NCBI GenBank assembly: GCA_947311845.1
Contig: CAMZMU010000071.1
Span: forward strand, 20,137,399-20,201,398
Source: Poa pratensis
Lineage: Eukaryota; Streptophyta; Magnoliopsida; Poales; Poaceae
DNA: 64,000 nucleotides
Reading direction: 5' to 3'
Shown: positions 1-13,225 of the stretch, piece by piece
Layout: every line of letters starts with the position of its first letter
Position numbering within the stretch: position 1 is the first letter of the stretch
The notes under the pieces: model-generated
The model's input: only the letters and a program-made list of their open reading frames with translations
Database searches by the model: none
What the model was told of the DNA's origin: nothing
Program-made: the position numbers and the translations under genes

Positions 1-18
1 TACGTTTGGGACGTATCA
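1..18 (-). mobile_element. Terminus of an LTR retrotransposon running off the left edge
   Basis: The first 18 bases are the reverse complement of an Athila/Sabrina-type LTR start (TGATACGTCCCAAACGTA). The next bases (gcagctcacaag) match the middle of the LTR at about 16617. An LTR element therefore inserted into the LTR that begins at 19, with GCAGC (19-23) as its likely target duplication. The rest lies outside the window. Confidence 0.6.
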
Positions 19-659
19 GCAGCTCACAAGATCTAAACATGATAGCATAAAGTGGAGAGACAACCATCTAGCTACTGCCATGGACCTGTAGTCCAAGGAT
101 GAACTACTCACGCATCACTCCGGAGGCAGGCATGGTGATGTAGAGCCCTCCGGTGATGATTCCCCTCTCCGGCAGGGTGCCGGGAAGAGCTTCTGAACCC
201 TCCCGAGCTAGGGTTGACGGCGGCGGCGTCTTTGGAACTTATCGTGGATAATGGCTCGGGTGTTTAGGGTTTTCGCGTCGGGAAGAATAAATAGGCGAAA
301 GGGCAGCGGCTGCGGAGCCACGAGGGCCGCACACCACCCCACGGCGCGGCAGGGGGGCCCGCGCGGCCCCATGGTGTGGGTGCCATGTGGCCCTCCTCCG
401 TCTCTCCTCTGGACTCCGTCTTCATGTTGGAAAAATAGGATGTTCTGTCCAAGTTTCGTCCAATTCCGAGAATATTTCCAGACTAGCTTTTCTGGAATAC
501 AAAAACAGCAGAAAACAGGAACTGGTACTGTGGCATCTTGTTAATAGATTAGTCCCAGAAAATGCATAAAAATGCTATGAAGTGTATATAAAACATGTAA
601 CAATTGTTATAATATCAACATGGAACATCAGAAATTATAGATACGTTTGAGACGTATCA
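19..659 (-). repeat. 3' LTR (partial) of the minus-strand Athila-type element
   Basis: The sequence matches 16617-17258 almost base for base, including the stretch beginning ctcacaagatctaaacatga. It ends at 659 with gacgtatca, the reverse complement of TGATACGTC. The missing part was displaced by the nested element at 1-18. ORFs across it at 251-569 are LTR sequence, not genes. Confidence 0.85.
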
Positions 660-675
660 AGCATCCCCAAGCTTA
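660..675 (-). promoter_or_regulatory. Polypurine tract of the minus-strand Athila-type element
   Basis: On the minus strand this reads AAGCTTGGGGATGCT directly before the 3' LTR. It is the plus-strand DNA priming site used by this clade. The same motif precedes the 3' LTR of the plus-strand element at 25699-25714. Confidence 0.75.
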
Positions 676-1036
676 GTTCTACTCGTCCTCGAGTAGGTAA
701 AACGATAAAAACAAAATAATTTCTGAGGTGACATGCTACAATCATAATCTTGATCAAATAATACTGTAAAGCACATGTTATGAATGAAGTGATCCAGGTC
801 AATGGTCTATAGTTTGCTAGCAAGTAGATAATGAGCAAACAACTGAATCATATAAGTAAAAACTTTCCATGAATAGTACTTTAGAGACAAGCATCAAGGA
901 GTTTTGCATAAGAGTTAACTCATAAAGCAATAGATTCTAAGTAAAAGGTATCTAACCAACACAAAGGAAGATTTAAGTTTCAGCAATTGCTTTCAACTTT
1001 CAACATATATATCTCATGGATATTTGTCAACACAAA

Positions 1037-4000
1037 TGTGGCGCCCTGACCCGACTGCTATACAGTGATGCTGAGTGTCACCGGTTAAGCGATACAACCG
1101 GAGGTTACGAGTTTACCAATCCCCGGCCAAAACCTTTGGCAGACGTTGCTCGAAATTGATCACCGGCAACGCAACACCCCGATTGATGCCTTAACACAGG
1201 CTCAACTAGCAAAGCATAATAGAGAGATCAAGACTTGTGGAACAACCGGCACATCACAGACTCTACGACACAGATCATTATAGTTCAACTCTTATAATAG
1301 AGAAAGATAGCAAAATACAACCAGAGGTCACAGACCCAACATTACAACAAGCGGAAGCGAATTAGGTTGCTCTAAACAACAAGATCCAAATTATGGCCTA
1401 AGAGACCTACAAATAAACATTCCAGCGCCAGCTGTTCCGGGATGTCCCAAGCTGCCACATGGGAACCCCAGACTACTCGTCGACGTCCACAAAGAACCCA
1501 CCTTCGAGGTCGGTGAAGTCCTCCTCTGAAACAAAGCAAACGACGTTGAGTTCGACGAACTCGCAAGATTATATATAGAGCTTTAGCTCGCTGAGGCTTT
1601 CAAGGTTTTATGGCTGTTTTGCATAAAGCTGATTTTATTTATGAAAACATAACTCCATGGCATCGACTAATCAGAATATCTTTAAAAGTGGTAAGAAGTA
1701 ACTCTTTTCTTTGATCACCTTTCTCAATATCAACCATCATCAACCACTGTACCTGTTCATCAAAGGCACCTCCCCGAATCACCCTCGAGGAAGTCAACCT
1801 TGCATTCTTGAGTGGTACCTTTAGTACCCAGTTTTTAATCATTCCGTTCAAGTTATTCTATGATCTTACCTTCACTTCCCAAGTTCGTCCATAACCGCGG
1901 ACACGGCTTTTCGAAAAGATTTACCCTGCAGGGGTGTACAATGTTTACCACGCGTACCGTCCGGCCCATTGCCTGATCATTAGCTCTCTTCCGTGGAAAG
2001 CCGGCAGGGTGGGAGCGGTGTCGACTTCTCCCTCGTTAAGGACTAACCCAGGATCATCAGTGAGGACGGACCAGCGGATCCAACACCCTGCCCCGTGGCC
2101 ACTCATTTTCCTAACACCACCATCCTCATCTCAGTTCTTCCCACCATCATCACGCACGCGCAAATGGAAGCCCGAACTAGAGGACCCTGGCTAGCCCCGC
2201 CCGAGTTATTTAGTCTATGAGGGTTCCTGCAATTGCATAGGCCTCACGCATGGTTGCACGCTCAGTCTTGGTTCAAGAGGTAAAGAACTCGCACCTAGGC
2301 GGCGAGAACGAGACAAAGCACCACAACCACAGTGGCCTCTCATCCCCACCTTTAAGAATTTTATTACCTGTCTCCACAATTCCTCCACCATCAACCATTT
2401 ATCTCATCACCTGTTTCCAACATGAACCATCCATCGGACGGCTAAGCATTTAACTAAGCATGGCTAAGCAACAACATAGCATAGTTAAGTATTTCAGGCC
2501 AACAATACAATCCTATGGATAATAGGAGGGAAACAGGTATTGGCATCGGAAACTTAATGCAACTATAGGATACTCTAATCCAATAAAATTGACATTTGGA
2601 ACCACATGCAATATTATTGTGGAGAAAATATTTGCGGAAATTAGGATAAGATATGCTCAGAGGGGGGATTACGCTTGCCTTGATCAAGGTGCGGGTAGTA
2701 CGGATCGTCGCGATACGGTGGGGGCACTTCCACTCCTTGATATACCGATGCACAAACAATACCAGAGAGGAACAATCAAAACCACGGATAACACCGGTGC
2801 AATGCGCAAACACATGATGACATGACATTTTAATGCACCGACTTATTATCAGCTATCCGACAATTTAAATGGGGTGTGAAAAACAATTACTTCAACTAGA
2901 CAAGGAAACACCCCATATTTAACTTAGTGATTCTACGAATTTGTAACAAGTGCCGTTCTTTAGTGGTGCTCAAATATGCATGATATCATTTTAAAAGGTT
3001 AGTTCCCGAATTTCCGGACATTTGGGTATCTCGAACACATTTTATGATGTCCCGATAAAAGTTGTTACATTTTTAAATTCCTCTTTTAATTATTACCTCT
3101 ACAATTTATGTTTAAACAACATTGGAATTACTTAGCCAAATTAGAAGGAAAATAAAAGAAACAGTACAAAAATTGAGTGCTGGACAAATTCGGAAAATCC
3201 GAATTTTCCTCTCTCGGAATATCCGACTGAAGAAGCAGAACCAAAATTTGGCTAAGGAGTGAAAAATATTCAGCACTGATAAACTTCGGAAGATCCGAAG
3301 TAACTCAGGATCGGATTTTCCGATCATGTCCAAGGTCTGGAATTCTCCTAAGGACCAGAGACAAACATGTAGTGGAATGAAACGGAAAATCCGATTGTTA
3401 TCAAACCGGATTATCCGACGCAGCGACGAAACGGAGTGACGGCGAGCTCGACGCAACCCCGGCGAGGCTACGGCGGAATGGGGAGGGAGAAGAGGTCCAG
3501 AAGGACGTGGTGCTCACCCTCGGCTCGTGGTTGTGCCCAGCAGGGCAGAGGTGGACGGAGGGCGGTGTATTTCCCGCGGCGGAGCTCGGACTGCAGCGGC
3601 GAAGTCGTGGGCGGCGACGGCGATTCACAGCGCCTCGGCTCGATTCCTCCGGCGGAGAAGTCGAAGGCGACTCGGCGGAGCGCTTGGTGGTCTCCGATTC
3701 GTGAGGGGCGCACTCAATCAACGGCGACAGGGCGACGGAGCTCGGCGGCCATGGCGGCTCGTGGAGAGAGAGGAAAATGGAGAGGAGGGCAGGTGAGCAA
3801 ATGCGAGGTGGGGGAGCAGGGCAAGTAGGGCTCTCCTCCTCGCAGGGGAAGGCCGGGAGGGGGCCCGGGCGCGGCGTGCGGCAGGGCGCGGCACGGCATG
3901 GCGCCAGTGCGCCCGCTACAGGGGGAAGATGGCAGATTTACATAGAACCCCCTACCAACTTTGTTTCCATCACCGTTAGGTCCTTTTATGATTTAATTTT

Positions 4001-4528
4001 GAAACCCTTTTAAAACCAGCACATCCAGTGATTTAATTCGAGCACTTAAACACTTTCAAAAATTATGAGAATATTTGCGGAGGCTTTTCATTTCATGTGG
4101 AAGCTCCACAAAATTTGGTGTCTCGAAATAAAATGTTTTGAACCACTTTTGTTTAGAGAGGCTGGATATGGCATTTTGCTAAATTCAGAAATGTTGCTCC
4201 TTTAATATTTCTGGAGCAAGTGCAAAATATTATTTTGGAACTCTTGGAACTTCCTTGACAAATATACGAGGTCAAAGTATTTTGTTTTGCAAGTTTGAGT
4301 GCTTTCATTGATTGGAAAATTTGGGTAACACAAGTTAGGCATTTGGTTTTTAGGTGTGCCAAACCACAACAATTTCCTAGCCTCAACAACAATTCCCTAG
4401 CAACAATTCCCTAACCAAAGTTAAAGGTTCCAAGTGACACACATGGATGCATGTATGCTATGATGCAATGAACACAAAAGTGGAAAAATTACACAGGTTT
4501 TTAGGTTCTCAAACTTTGGGCTGTTACA
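1037..4528 (-). repeat. 3' LTR of the 10-kb Gypsy-type element
   Basis: It runs from tgtggcgccc to ctgttaca and matches 7561-11024. It contains a GC-rich block (about 3430-3930) whose overlapping ORFs on both strands are compositional. A cluster of six CGGANNNTCCGA palindromes lies at 3191-3418 (see findings). Confidence 0.9.
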
Positions 4529-7500
4529 ATTCTACCCTCCTTACAGGAATCTCGTCCCGAGATTCTTAGAGTAGGAAAGAGGGAAAGGGTTACGAGGTAC
4601 TCCACGATTCTTCTCGCTTCAGGTGACTTCCTTCTTGAAGAGGTTGACCGAGGGCATCATGGAGTTCTCCATCGTCTTCACTCCGAGGTCATCATCAAAT
4701 TACACCATAGGAAGGAAGGGAACCTCACCGGAAGGATGGATCTTGGGGAAGATACAACGACCGAGTACCTCCTAGTAGAACCTAGGATGAGACTTCAAGC
4801 ATCCCTTGAATTGACAGTTAGGGGACACATGCTGGTGATGGAAGATTGATTAGAAGTTTCCGGTTGGCGGACCACTTTTTCTCAAAAGGTTGAGAATATG
4901 AACTTTACACAAGGCCTGGAATTTCTGAAGAAGAGTGTTAAACAAGATTTCAACAGATGGAGTGCTAACTTCTACCGGACAGCTTGAGTAAAACTTTCCT
5001 CGCGAAGGAGCATTTCAGATCATAGGAGAAGGGTCGGGAAGATCGACCGAGGAACTTTAGAAACTCCGCAAACGTTAGTATTGGGAACACTTCTTGATCT
5101 TCCAGACATCGGGGGCAAGCTTCTTGAGGATCACCAACTATCGTTTCTGATTGAGATTTAGATCTGGTCAGGTGCAAAGTTACCTCAGGCTCCACATGGA
5201 TGAATAGGGAATCTTTGCAATGCATACCAACAGATTACATTTGCTAGAAACCCAAGAGTTGGACTACAGGGTCAAACTCCAAAGGACGGACTAGATTGGT
5301 GAACTCACATATTAACAGCTTGTCAGGAGACAGCTGCCCTACTTGCATTACTCGTGACAATACACCATTGAGTCTCGGCTGGGGAAACACCAATGAAGAC
5401 GAAAGAAGTTCTCAGACTTCCTCTCTTGCTGGAACAATTCAATCAGTGGCTTAGATGCATAGAGGAAATTATCAAGGAATGGAGGTAACAACATACCATT
5501 CCGAGAATATTCTACACATGCGTGATCGAGTTGAAATGATTCGGAGGGAACCAGACAATTCACTCAGATCCAAGGCGACATCTTTCAGCAATTGCACGTA
5601 AACCAAGGAAAGTCACTTCTAATCTTCAGAACACATACCTTGTGACGACACAAAGTTAGTTATATTAAAGTTCCAATGCTAACGCCCAATATCCAATATG
5701 AATCTCCTCAAACTTGGAGAAGATAAGAAGGTAGCTGATGGGCTCAACAACAAACTTATCCAGACACTTCAAGACGGTAGACTCATATTTCACCAGAACG
5801 AGGCATAAGTATTGGTCAGACTAACACATTCAGGTCGGTCAGTCTGAGTTGGACTTGGCGATAGCCCAATTCAAATCAAAGATTTGTAGGATAGCATACC
5901 CACAAAGGAGATACCACCTCGCTTCAACACGGACAGACTAGACATCCCTTAGAGAAGGAACTATGTCGGGATAGAGCTCTTGTCTTTCAACTCTCCAAGT
6001 TGTCGTTTAAGCTCAACCGACTAATTCAGGACATCCAGCATGATTTTCTTGGAGAAGGAGTTGTTCAGAGAGCCAGCTTACTCATAAGCTCAACATCACG
6101 GTCAGGTGACAACCTGGCGATACTTCTGGGAAGACCTCCAGAATATCACGATCCACCGTTATGTCTTGAGTTCGAGAGAGAAATCATGCCTTACAAGGCA
6201 AGACGATGTGGTGTTGGGAGCTTCGGCACAAACCTAGCTCTTTGACCAAGGAAGTGCACCAGAGAAAACGAACTTGGGAACATAGCCAAATTCATTTTAT
6301 TGATCGGCTAACCACTCATGCTATCAAGGACAATGGATCCCCCTGGATTTCAGCGCAGTAAGAACTGCTGAGAACATCCTATAGCCACTTCATTACTCAC
6401 GTCTTATCCTTCTGGAGTAACAAATCACTCGGGAACGGAGAGTAACAAAGTGTAGAGCATCACTTCATCAAGGGGATCATGATACTCAATACGATACCCT
6501 GATATCAGAGAGGGTGACACTCTAAGGTGGAGCAGAACAAAAGCTAAACAAGGCCCTCATTCTGAGGATTACAATACTTTGACCTGGTCCGAGAAGTGGA
6601 CAAGGTACTGGAGTTTGTTTCTCCTAACATGACGAAGTGGAAAGTCTTGACGGATCAAGAGAGTGACTTGCATCGGAACATACCAATGCACGATAAAACT
6701 TTACTGTCAACCGACAGACAAAGGTTGGAAAGCAGATCAGAGTACGAAACATGCTCAGGAGAATCCTAATATGTTGAAGATGCACCGGTTATTACTCAAT
6801 TGTGATAACCATGCCCAAAAGGAGAGATGCAGCAGAGTCACGAACATAGTTGGGAGACTCGCTAGGGGAATCTTGGTCGTAACCCCTATGGTTCCAAGAC
6901 AGAACCTAAAACAAGGCTAAGGGAAGAGCTAAAGTTACATAGCCATCCGAGGTGTGGGAAATTAAGGTTCAACCATTTACCACACAGACCACATAAAGGA
7001 CTTGGGTTAAAGGTCAGCTTCATGTACCGGGATTCACAATTAGCATGAGGATCACATGGGTAACAACCCACATAATTCAGCACACCAGAACCAAAGTTCA
7101 ATCCGGGACCTTCGGTTCAAGACCTTGGGCTCCTCCATTCTCTGGGTTTTAACCGTGGTCTTGAAAAATTGGAGTTGCATCGGTCTGGCAAAGGAGTTGG
7201 AGACTCTGAATCCGACAACCTGATACATAACTAGAGATGGATCCCAGCCTTTAAGATCTCGTGGTTCCTACTCCGACGCCTATTTGTAACTCGTGAGCGG
7301 GAGTAACAGGTTAACAGATTTAGGAACGGCCCACCCAACGTGTCACCTAATTTTGAAACACCAGATGAGATAACGAAACCTTTTTAAATCAAATAGAGGT
7401 AAGGTGACTCAGAGTTGGAGCGATACCAGGTAAGGAGTAAAAAGAATCCTAAGCAAGTTTTCACAACTCATTTTTAGTTCCAAAATATTTTCTCAAACAC

Positions 7501-7560
7501 TAGACTCAACGTCGACCAGTAGAAGGGTTTCCTACAGGCAGTCCTGCTCTGATACCAACT
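4529..7560 (-). other. Internal region of the 10-kb Gypsy-type element, no intact ORF
   Basis: About 3 kb lies between the LTRs, with only short ORFs (under 90 codons) and no protease, RT or integrase motif that I can read. It begins on the minus strand with the tRNA-Met-type primer site and ends with the purine tract. It may be a heavily decayed polyprotein or non-coding filler. A translated search against Gypsy polyproteins would decide. Confidence 0.7.
7545..7560 (-). promoter_or_regulatory. Primer-binding site (initiator tRNA-Met type)
   Basis: The minus strand reads AGTTGGTATCAGAGC immediately after the LTR end at 7561. TGGTATCAGAGC is the standard plant primer site complementary to the 3' end of initiator tRNA-Met. 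It fixes the element's orientation and identifies 7561-11024 as the 5' LTR. Confidence 0.85.
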
Positions 7561-10500
7561 TGTGGCGCCCCGACCCGACTGCTATACAGTGATGCTGAGT
7601 GTCACCGGTTAAGCGATACAACCGGAGGTTACGGGATTACCAATCCCCGGCCAAAACCTTTGGCAGGCGTTGCTCGGAATTGATCACCGGCAACGCAACA
7701 CCCCGATTGATGCCTTAACACAGGCTCAACTATCAAGGCATAATAGAGATCAAGACTTGTGGAACAACCGGCACATCACAGACTCTACGACACAGATTAT
7801 TATAGTTCAACTCTTATAATAGAGAAAGATAGCAAAATACAACCAGAGGTCACAGACCCAACATTACAACAAGCGGAAGCGAATTAGGTTGCTCTAAACA
7901 ACAAGATCCAAATTATGGCCTAAGAGGCCTACAGATAAACATTCCAGCGCCAGCTGTTCCGGGATGTCCCAAGCTGCCACCTGGGAACCCCAGACTACTC
8001 GTCGACGTCCACAAAGAACCCACCTTCGAGGTCGGTGATGTCCTCCTCTGAAACAAAGCAAACGACGTTGAGTTCGACGAACTCGCAATATTATATATAG
8101 AGCTTTAGCTCGATGAGGCTTTCAAGGTTTTATGGCTGTTTTGCATAAAGCTGATTTTATTTATGAAAACATAACTCCATGGCATCGACTAATCAGAATA
8201 TCTTTAAAAGAGGTAAGAAGTAACTCTTTTCTTTGATCACCTTTCTCAATATCAACCATCATCAACCACTGTACCTGTTCATCAAAGGCACCTCCCCGAA
8301 TCACCCTCGAGGAAGTCAACCTTGTATTCTTGAGTGGTACCTTTAGTACCCAGTTTTTAATCATTCCGTTCAAGTTATTCTATGATCTTACCTTCACTTC
8401 CCAAGTTCGTCCATAACCGCGGACACGGCTTTTCGAAAAGATTTACCCTGCAGGGGTGTACAATGTTTACCACGCGTGCCGTCCGGCCCATTGCCTGATC
8501 ATTAGCTCTCTTCCGTGGAAAGCCGGCTGGGTGGGAGCGGTGTCGACTTCTCCCTCGTTAAGGACTAACCCAGGATCATCAGTGAGGACGGAGCAGCGGA
8601 TCCAATACCCTGCCCCGTGGCCACTCATTTTCCTAACACCACCATCCTCATCTCAGTTCTTCCCACCATCATCACGCACGCACAAATGGAAGCCTGAACT
8701 AGAGGACCCTAGCTAGCCCCGCCCGAGTTATTTAGTCTATGAGGGTTCCTGCAATTGCATAGGCCTCACGCATGGTTGCACGCTCAGTCTTGGTTCAAGA
8801 GGTAAAGAACTCGCACCTAGGCGGCGAGAACGAGACAAAGCACCACAACCACAGTGGCCTCTCATCCCCACCTTTAAGCATTTTATTACCTGTCTCCACA
8901 ATTCCTCCACCATCAACCATTTATCTCATCACCTGTTTCCAACATGAACCATCCATCCGACGGCTAAGCATTTAACTAAGCATGGCTAAGCAACAACATA
9001 GCATAGTTAAGTATTTCAGGCCAACAATACAATCCTATGGATAATAGGAGGGAAACAGGTACTGGCATCGGAAACTTAATGCAACTATAGGATACTCTAA
9101 TCCAATAAAATTGACATTTGGAACCGCATGCAATATTATTGTGGAGAAAATATTTGCGGAAATTAGGATAAGATATGCTCAGAGGGGGGATTACGCTTGC
9201 CTTGATCAAGGTGCGGGTAGTACGGATCGTCGTGATACGGTGGGGGCACTTCCACTCCTTGATCTACCGATGCACAAACAATACCGGAGAGGAACAATCA
9301 AAACCACGGATAACACCGGTGCAATGCGCAAACACATGATGACATGACATTTTAATGCACCGACTTATTATCAGCTATCCGACAATTTAAATGGGGTGTG
9401 AAAAACAATTACTTCAACTAGAAAAGGAAACACCCCATATTTAACTTAGTGATTCTACGAATTTGTAACAAGTGCCGTTCTTTAGTGGTGCTCAAATATG
9501 CATGATATCATTTTAAAAGGTTAGTTCCCGAATTTCCGGACATTTGGGTATCTCGAACACATTTTATGATGTCCCGATAAAAGTTGTTACATTTTTAAAT
9601 TCCTCTTTTAATTATGTCCTCTACAATTTATGTTTAAACAACATTGGAATTACTTAGCCAAATTAGAAGGAAAATAAAAGAAACAGTACAAAAATTGAGT
9701 GCTGGACAAATTCGGAAAATCCGAATTTTCCTCTCTCGGAATATCCGACTGAAGAAGCAGAACCAAAATTTGGCTAAGGAGTGAAAAATATTCAGCACTG
9801 ATAAACTTCGGAAGATCCGAAGTAACTCAGGATCGTATTTTCCGATCATCTCCAAGGTCTGGAATTCTCCTAAGGACCAGAGACAAACATGTACTGGAAC
9901 GAAACGGAAAATCCGATTGTTATCAAACCGGATTATCCGACGCAGCGACGAAACGGAGCGACGGCGAGCTCGACGCAACCCCGGCGAGGCTACGGCGGAA
10001 TGGGGAGGGAGAAGAGGTCCAGAAGGACGTGGTGCTCACCCTCGCCTCGTGGTTGTGCCCAGCAGGGCAGAGGTGGACGGAGGGCGGTGTATTTCCCGCG
10101 GCGGAGCTCGGACTGCAGCGGCGAAGTCGTGGGCGGCGACGGCGATTCACAGCGCCTCGGCTCGATTCCTCTGGCGGAGAATTCGAAGGCGACGCGGCGG
10201 AGCGCTTGGTGGTCTCCGATTCGTGAGGGGCGCACTCAATCAACGGCGACGCGGCGACGGAGCTCGGCGGCCATGGCGGCTCGTGGAGGGAGAGGAAAAT
10301 GGAGAGGAGGGCAGGTGAGCAAATGCGAGGTGGGGGAGCAGGGCAAGTGGGGCTCTCCTCCTCGCAGGGGAAGGCCGGGAGGGGGCCCGGGCGCGGCACG
10401 GCATGGCGCCAGTGTGCCCGCTACGGGAGGAAGATGGCAGATTTACATAGAACCCCCTGCCAACTTTGTTTCCATCACCGTTAGGTCCTTTTCTGATTTA

Positions 10501-11024
10501 ATTTTGAAACCCTTTTAAAACCAGCACATCCAGTGATTTAATTCGAGCACTTAAACACTTTCAAAAATTATGAGAATATTTGTGGAGGCTTTTCATATCA
10601 TGTGGAAGCTCCACAAAATTTGGCGTCTCGAAATAAAATGTTTTGAACCACTTTTGTTTAGAGAGGTTGGATATGGCATTTTGCTAAATTCAGAAATGTT
10701 GCTCCTTTAATATTTCTGGAGCAAGTGCAAAATATTATTTTGGAACTTCCTTGACAAATATACGAGGTCAAAGTATTTTGTTTTGCAAGTTTGAGTGCTT
10801 TCATTGATTGGAAAATTTGGGTAACACAAGTTAGGCATTTGGTTTTTAGGTGTGCCAAACCACAACAATTTCCTAGCCTCAACAACAATTCCCTAGCAAC
10901 AATTCCCTAACCAAAGTTAAAGGTTCCAAGTGACACACATGGATGCATGGAAGCTATGATGCAATGAACACAAAAGTGGAAAAATTACACAGGTTTTTAG
11001 GTTCTCAAACTATGGGCTGTTACA
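7561..11024 (-). repeat. 5' LTR of the 10-kb Gypsy-type element
   Basis: It matches 1037-4528, with small indels (for example about 12 bp missing near 10741 compared with 4235-4255). The GC-rich block at about 9960-10430 gives a 209-codon plus-strand ORF (9889-10518), but the equivalent frame is broken in the other LTR, so it is not a gene. Confidence 0.9.
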
Positions 11025-11029
11025 ACAAA

Positions 11030-13225
11030 GCATATAATAAGTGCAATATACGAGCATATAAAAATTGTTGCACCAAAGTTGACAATAGTGTTTGCTTCTA
11101 AGATAGAAAGAAGTAGGTAAACTGAGTCAACATAAAAGTAAAAGAAAGGTCCTTCGCAGAGGGAAGCAGGGATTAAATCATGTGCTAGAGCTTTTTAAGT
11201 TTTTGAGATCATATAGAGAGTAAAAATAAGTTTTGAGAGGTGTTTGTTAATTGTCAACGAATCAGAAAATGGAAAGTACAATTTGACCCCTGCCAACCAG
11301 ACTTTTAAGAGCGGCTCCCATGAAGAACGTTATTTCTACCAGCAAGGCAGATCATCCCTCTTTCTCTTTTTTACACATGCAGATATTTCACTGTTTGTCA
11401 TTGCTTGACTGATAAATCAGGGCAAAAATGTGAAGAGAATTAAGCGGTTAAAGTTGTAATTAATTGGGACTGGGCACCCCATTTGCCAGCTCTTTTTGCA
11501 AAATTAATGGATAAGCGGATGTATATGCCGCTAGTCCTGTGGTAAAGTCTGTTTGACAGTTGACATAAAGACATCCACCCCGTCCTCATGAGCTTGGTAA
11601 ACATTGACACAAAATAGGAGTAATAAAGTTTGAATAGTTTAAAGGTAGCACATGAAAAATTTACTTGGAATGGCAAGAAAATACCACATATAGGTAGTTA
11701 TGGTGGACACAGATGGCATGGATTTGGCTCAAGGTTTTGGATGCACGAGAAGCATTCCCTCTCAGTACAGAGTTTAGGCTAGCAAGGTTATTTGAAGCAA
11801 ACACAGGATATCAACCGACACAGCAAGGCTTATATGAAAACATATTGCAAGCATTATAAGACTCTACACTGTCTTCCTTGTTAACCAAACCCTTTTACTA
11901 GAAAATATCTAGACCTTAGAGATACCAATCATGCAAACCAAATTTCAACGAGCTTTACGGTAGTTCTTCATTAATAGGTTTTAACTACATGATACAAAAG
12001 CTTAAACATGAACTACTTGATAACTCAAAACAATTGACAAGTATCAAATTATCCAATACAATGATCTACAAGAATATGTAAGCTTTTTCCATTATACCAT
12101 CTACCACATGCAACATTTTCTGTTCCAACCAAACACCAATCAATTTATTTCAACATAAACTCTCCAAACAATTATAAGTGAAGCAAGAGAGTACTTTCTT
12201 TAAAAGAACTAACAGCTCTGAATAAGAGATGCATGAAAAACAGGAGCTAAAAGCATAGCAATAGCTAGATAAGAATACTCAACAAGTATAAGTGAAGAAT
12301 AGGAGTATTCATATGAAAAAGCGGAGCGTGTCTCTCTCCCAATCAAGAATGCTGGGGTCCAATCAAGTTGACCATAAGAAAAATAAAATACTGAAAATAA
12401 AAGCACACAGACGCTCCAAGTAAAGCACATATGATGTGAAAGAATTAAAATATAGTTTCACTAGAGATGACCTGATAAGTTGCTGATGAAGAAGGGGATG
12501 CCTTGGGCATCCCCAAGCTTAGACGCTTGAGTCTTCTTGAAATATGCTGGGGTGATCCATGGGAGCATCCCCAAGCTTAAGCTCTTCACTCTTCTTGATC
12601 ACATTATATCATCCTTCTCTCTTGACCCTTGAAAACTTCCGCCACACCAAACTCAAAGTAATTCTCATTAGAGGGTTAGTGCACAATCAAAAACTCACAT
12701 GTTCTATAAGGACACAAACATGACCGTTACTTTTAACATTAGCTACTGCCACTGATGTTATGTGAAGCTCTTCACCCTAAAAAAGAATTCCACTCAACAC
12801 TAGTAAAAGAGAGAATGCGAAAAATAAAAGACAGAATCTGTCTAAACAGAACAGTCCGCAAAGACGAATTTTTTCGAGGCACTTACGTTGCTCAGATCGA
12901 AAAACTTTAAACTAACGAAAGATGCGTACATATCTGAGGATCACGCACAAAAATTTCAGATTTAAATAATTTTTCTGTGATTTTACAGAATTAAAACGGT
13001 GAACAGCAGAAATCTGTTCCTGCGCAGAAATCCAAATCTAGCATCATCTTCCTATTAGAGGCAATACTTGGCACAACAATGCGATAAAATAAAGATACAA
13101 AGGAATTGTTACAGAAGTAAACAACTCCTTGACTCAAAAAAAAAAAATTGCAGAAATAAAATAATGGGTTGTCTCCCATAAGCGCTTTTCTTTAACGCCT
13201 TTCAGCTAGGCGCAGAAAGTAAGAA
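11030..13225 (-). other. Athila-type element: non-coding region downstream of gag-protease
   Basis: About 2.2 kb is AT-rich with only short ORFs. Two internal copies of the purine-tract motif (ggcatccccaagctta at about 12508 and gagcatccccaagcttaa at about 12565 on the plus strand) resemble the real tract at 660-675. A conserved leader-like stretch (gcgcttatgggagacaaccc on the minus strand, about 13170-13190) recurs at 22889-22908 in the plus-strand element. This is where RT and integrase would be expected, and they are absent. Confidence 0.65.

Larger units (their letters stand above)
1037..11024 (-). mobile_element. Large-LTR Gypsy-type element, apparently non-autonomous
   Basis: The element is 9988 bp with LTRs at 1037-4528 (3492 bp) and 7561-11024 (3464 bp), and a perfect 5-bp target duplication ACAAA at 1032-1036 and 11025-11029. 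On the minus strand the LTR starts TGTAACAGCCC and ends GGGCGCCACA. A primer site TTGGTATCAGAGC (initiator tRNA-Met type) abuts the 5' LTR at about 7545-7558, and a purine tract AAGGAGGGTAGAA abuts the 3' LTR at about 4530-4542. The 3.0-kb internal part has no convincing polyprotein. The LTRs are closely similar, with scattered substitutions and a few small gaps, so the insertion is fairly recent. It sits in the internal region of the Athila-type element. Confidence 0.9.

Noticed and set aside
9889..10518. 209-codon plus-strand ORF
   Set aside because: It lies in the GC-rich part of an LTR. The same region in the other LTR (3367-3996) is broken into shorter frames, and overlapping long ORFs occur on both strands, so it is compositional.
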